Below, piece by piece: positions 5,801-6,044 of a stretch of 6,044 bases of DNA. Positions within the stretch are counted from its first letter, which is position 1, and each line of letters starts with the position of its first letter. The notes below the pieces were generated by a model, which made no database searches, was not told the DNA's origin, and was given only the letters and a program-made list of their open reading frames with translations. The stretch is from Acidovorax sp. (lineage in GTDB: Bacteria > Pseudomonadota > Gammaproteobacteria > Burkholderiales > Burkholderiaceae_C), in the NCBI GenBank assembly GCA_011620245.1, contig WOZN01000430.1, positions 1 to 6,044 on the forward strand, in the 5' to 3' direction. The translations under genes were made by a program, and so were the position numbers.

Positions 5801-6044
5801 ATGAGCCATTTCCTCGATCGCCTGTCGTACTTCGCGCAACCGCGCGAGACCTTCGCCCAGGGCCATGGCCAAACCAACGGCGAAGACCGCACCTGGGAAG
5901 ACGCCTACCGCGACCGCTGGGCGCATGACAAGATCGTGCGCAGCACCCACGGCGTGAACTGCACGGGCAGCTGCTCGTGGAAGATCTATGTCAAGGGCGG
6001 CATCGTCACCTGGGAAACCCAGCAGACCGACTACCCCCGCACCC
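5801..6044 (+). CDS. narG: Respiratory nitrate reductase alpha subunit NarG (5' part, cut by window edge)
   Basis: First 81 residues of the catalytic, Mo-bis-MGD subunit of the membrane-bound cytoplasm-facing nitrate reductase NarGHI, which reduces nitrate to nitrite. The N terminus ([20 protein letters not shown]) keeps the NarG form of a vestigial twin-arginine-like leader without a cleavage site. It is followed by [19 protein letters not shown] (22-40) and [12 protein letters not shown] (49-60). His50, Cys54 and Cys58 are the first three ligands of the FS0 [4Fe-4S] cluster; histidine ligation is typical of NarG. The fourth cysteine and the cofactor domain lie beyond base 6044. The full protein is usually about 1,250 aa. 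narH, narJ and narI are expected next but are not seen. The gene lies 169 bases after narK2, across the structured repeat. Confidence 0.96.
   Translation, partial: MSHFLDRLSYFAQPRETFAQGHGQTNGEDRTWEDAYRDRWAHDKIVRSTHGVNCTGSCSWKIYVKGGIVTWETQQTDYPRT

Noticed and set aside
1..6044. A previously undescribed system in the gene content
   Set aside because: Every gene belongs to the known nitrate respiration locus with intact family motifs. Only the non-coding elements and some residues stand out.

Overview
The window is the upstream part of a respiratory nitrate reductase (nar) locus. All genes are on the + strand, in the order narX - narL - narK1 - narK2 - narG (5' end only). The high-GC, GC-rich-third-position coding sequence, the paired narK1/narK2 genes, and a dyad-rich intergenic repeat beginning with AAAAGCCCCCTGAG all point to a betaproteobacterium, most likely of the family Comamonadaceae (Acidovorax/Comamonas/Diaphorobacter type). 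The taxonomic call is inference from style and gene content.

Layout. Bases 1-74 are a short upstream region holding a perfect FNR/ANR-type dyad (TTGAC-N4-GTCAA, 27-40) and a -10-like TACACT (63-68). narX (75-2000) encodes the membrane nitrate/nitrite sensor kinase and overlaps narL (2000-2701), its response regulator, by one base. A 177-base gap follows, carrying a 15-bp direct repeat, an inverted copy of it and a second hairpin. narK1 (GTG start, 2879-4165) and narK2 (4186-5631) encode two different NarK-family nitrate/nitrite transporters with good Shine-Dalgarno sites and a 20-base gap between them. A 169-base gap contains a nested inverted repeat of a Comamonadaceae-like type, and narG begins at 5801 and runs off the right edge at residue 81, after the first [4Fe-4S] ligands.

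How it works together. Low oxygen is probably read by an FNR-family regulator at the dyad in front of narX. NarX senses periplasmic nitrate/nitrite and phosphorylates NarL. NarK1 and NarK2 import nitrate and exchange it for nitrite across the inner membrane. NarG, with NarH/J/I presumably encoded beyond the right edge, reduces nitrate to nitrite in the cytoplasm using quinol electrons.

This is a known pathway, not a new system. The points worth a second look are regulatory: a possible leaderless narX transcript, competing hairpins before narK1, a strong structured repeat before narG, and a cysteine cluster in the central NarX domain.
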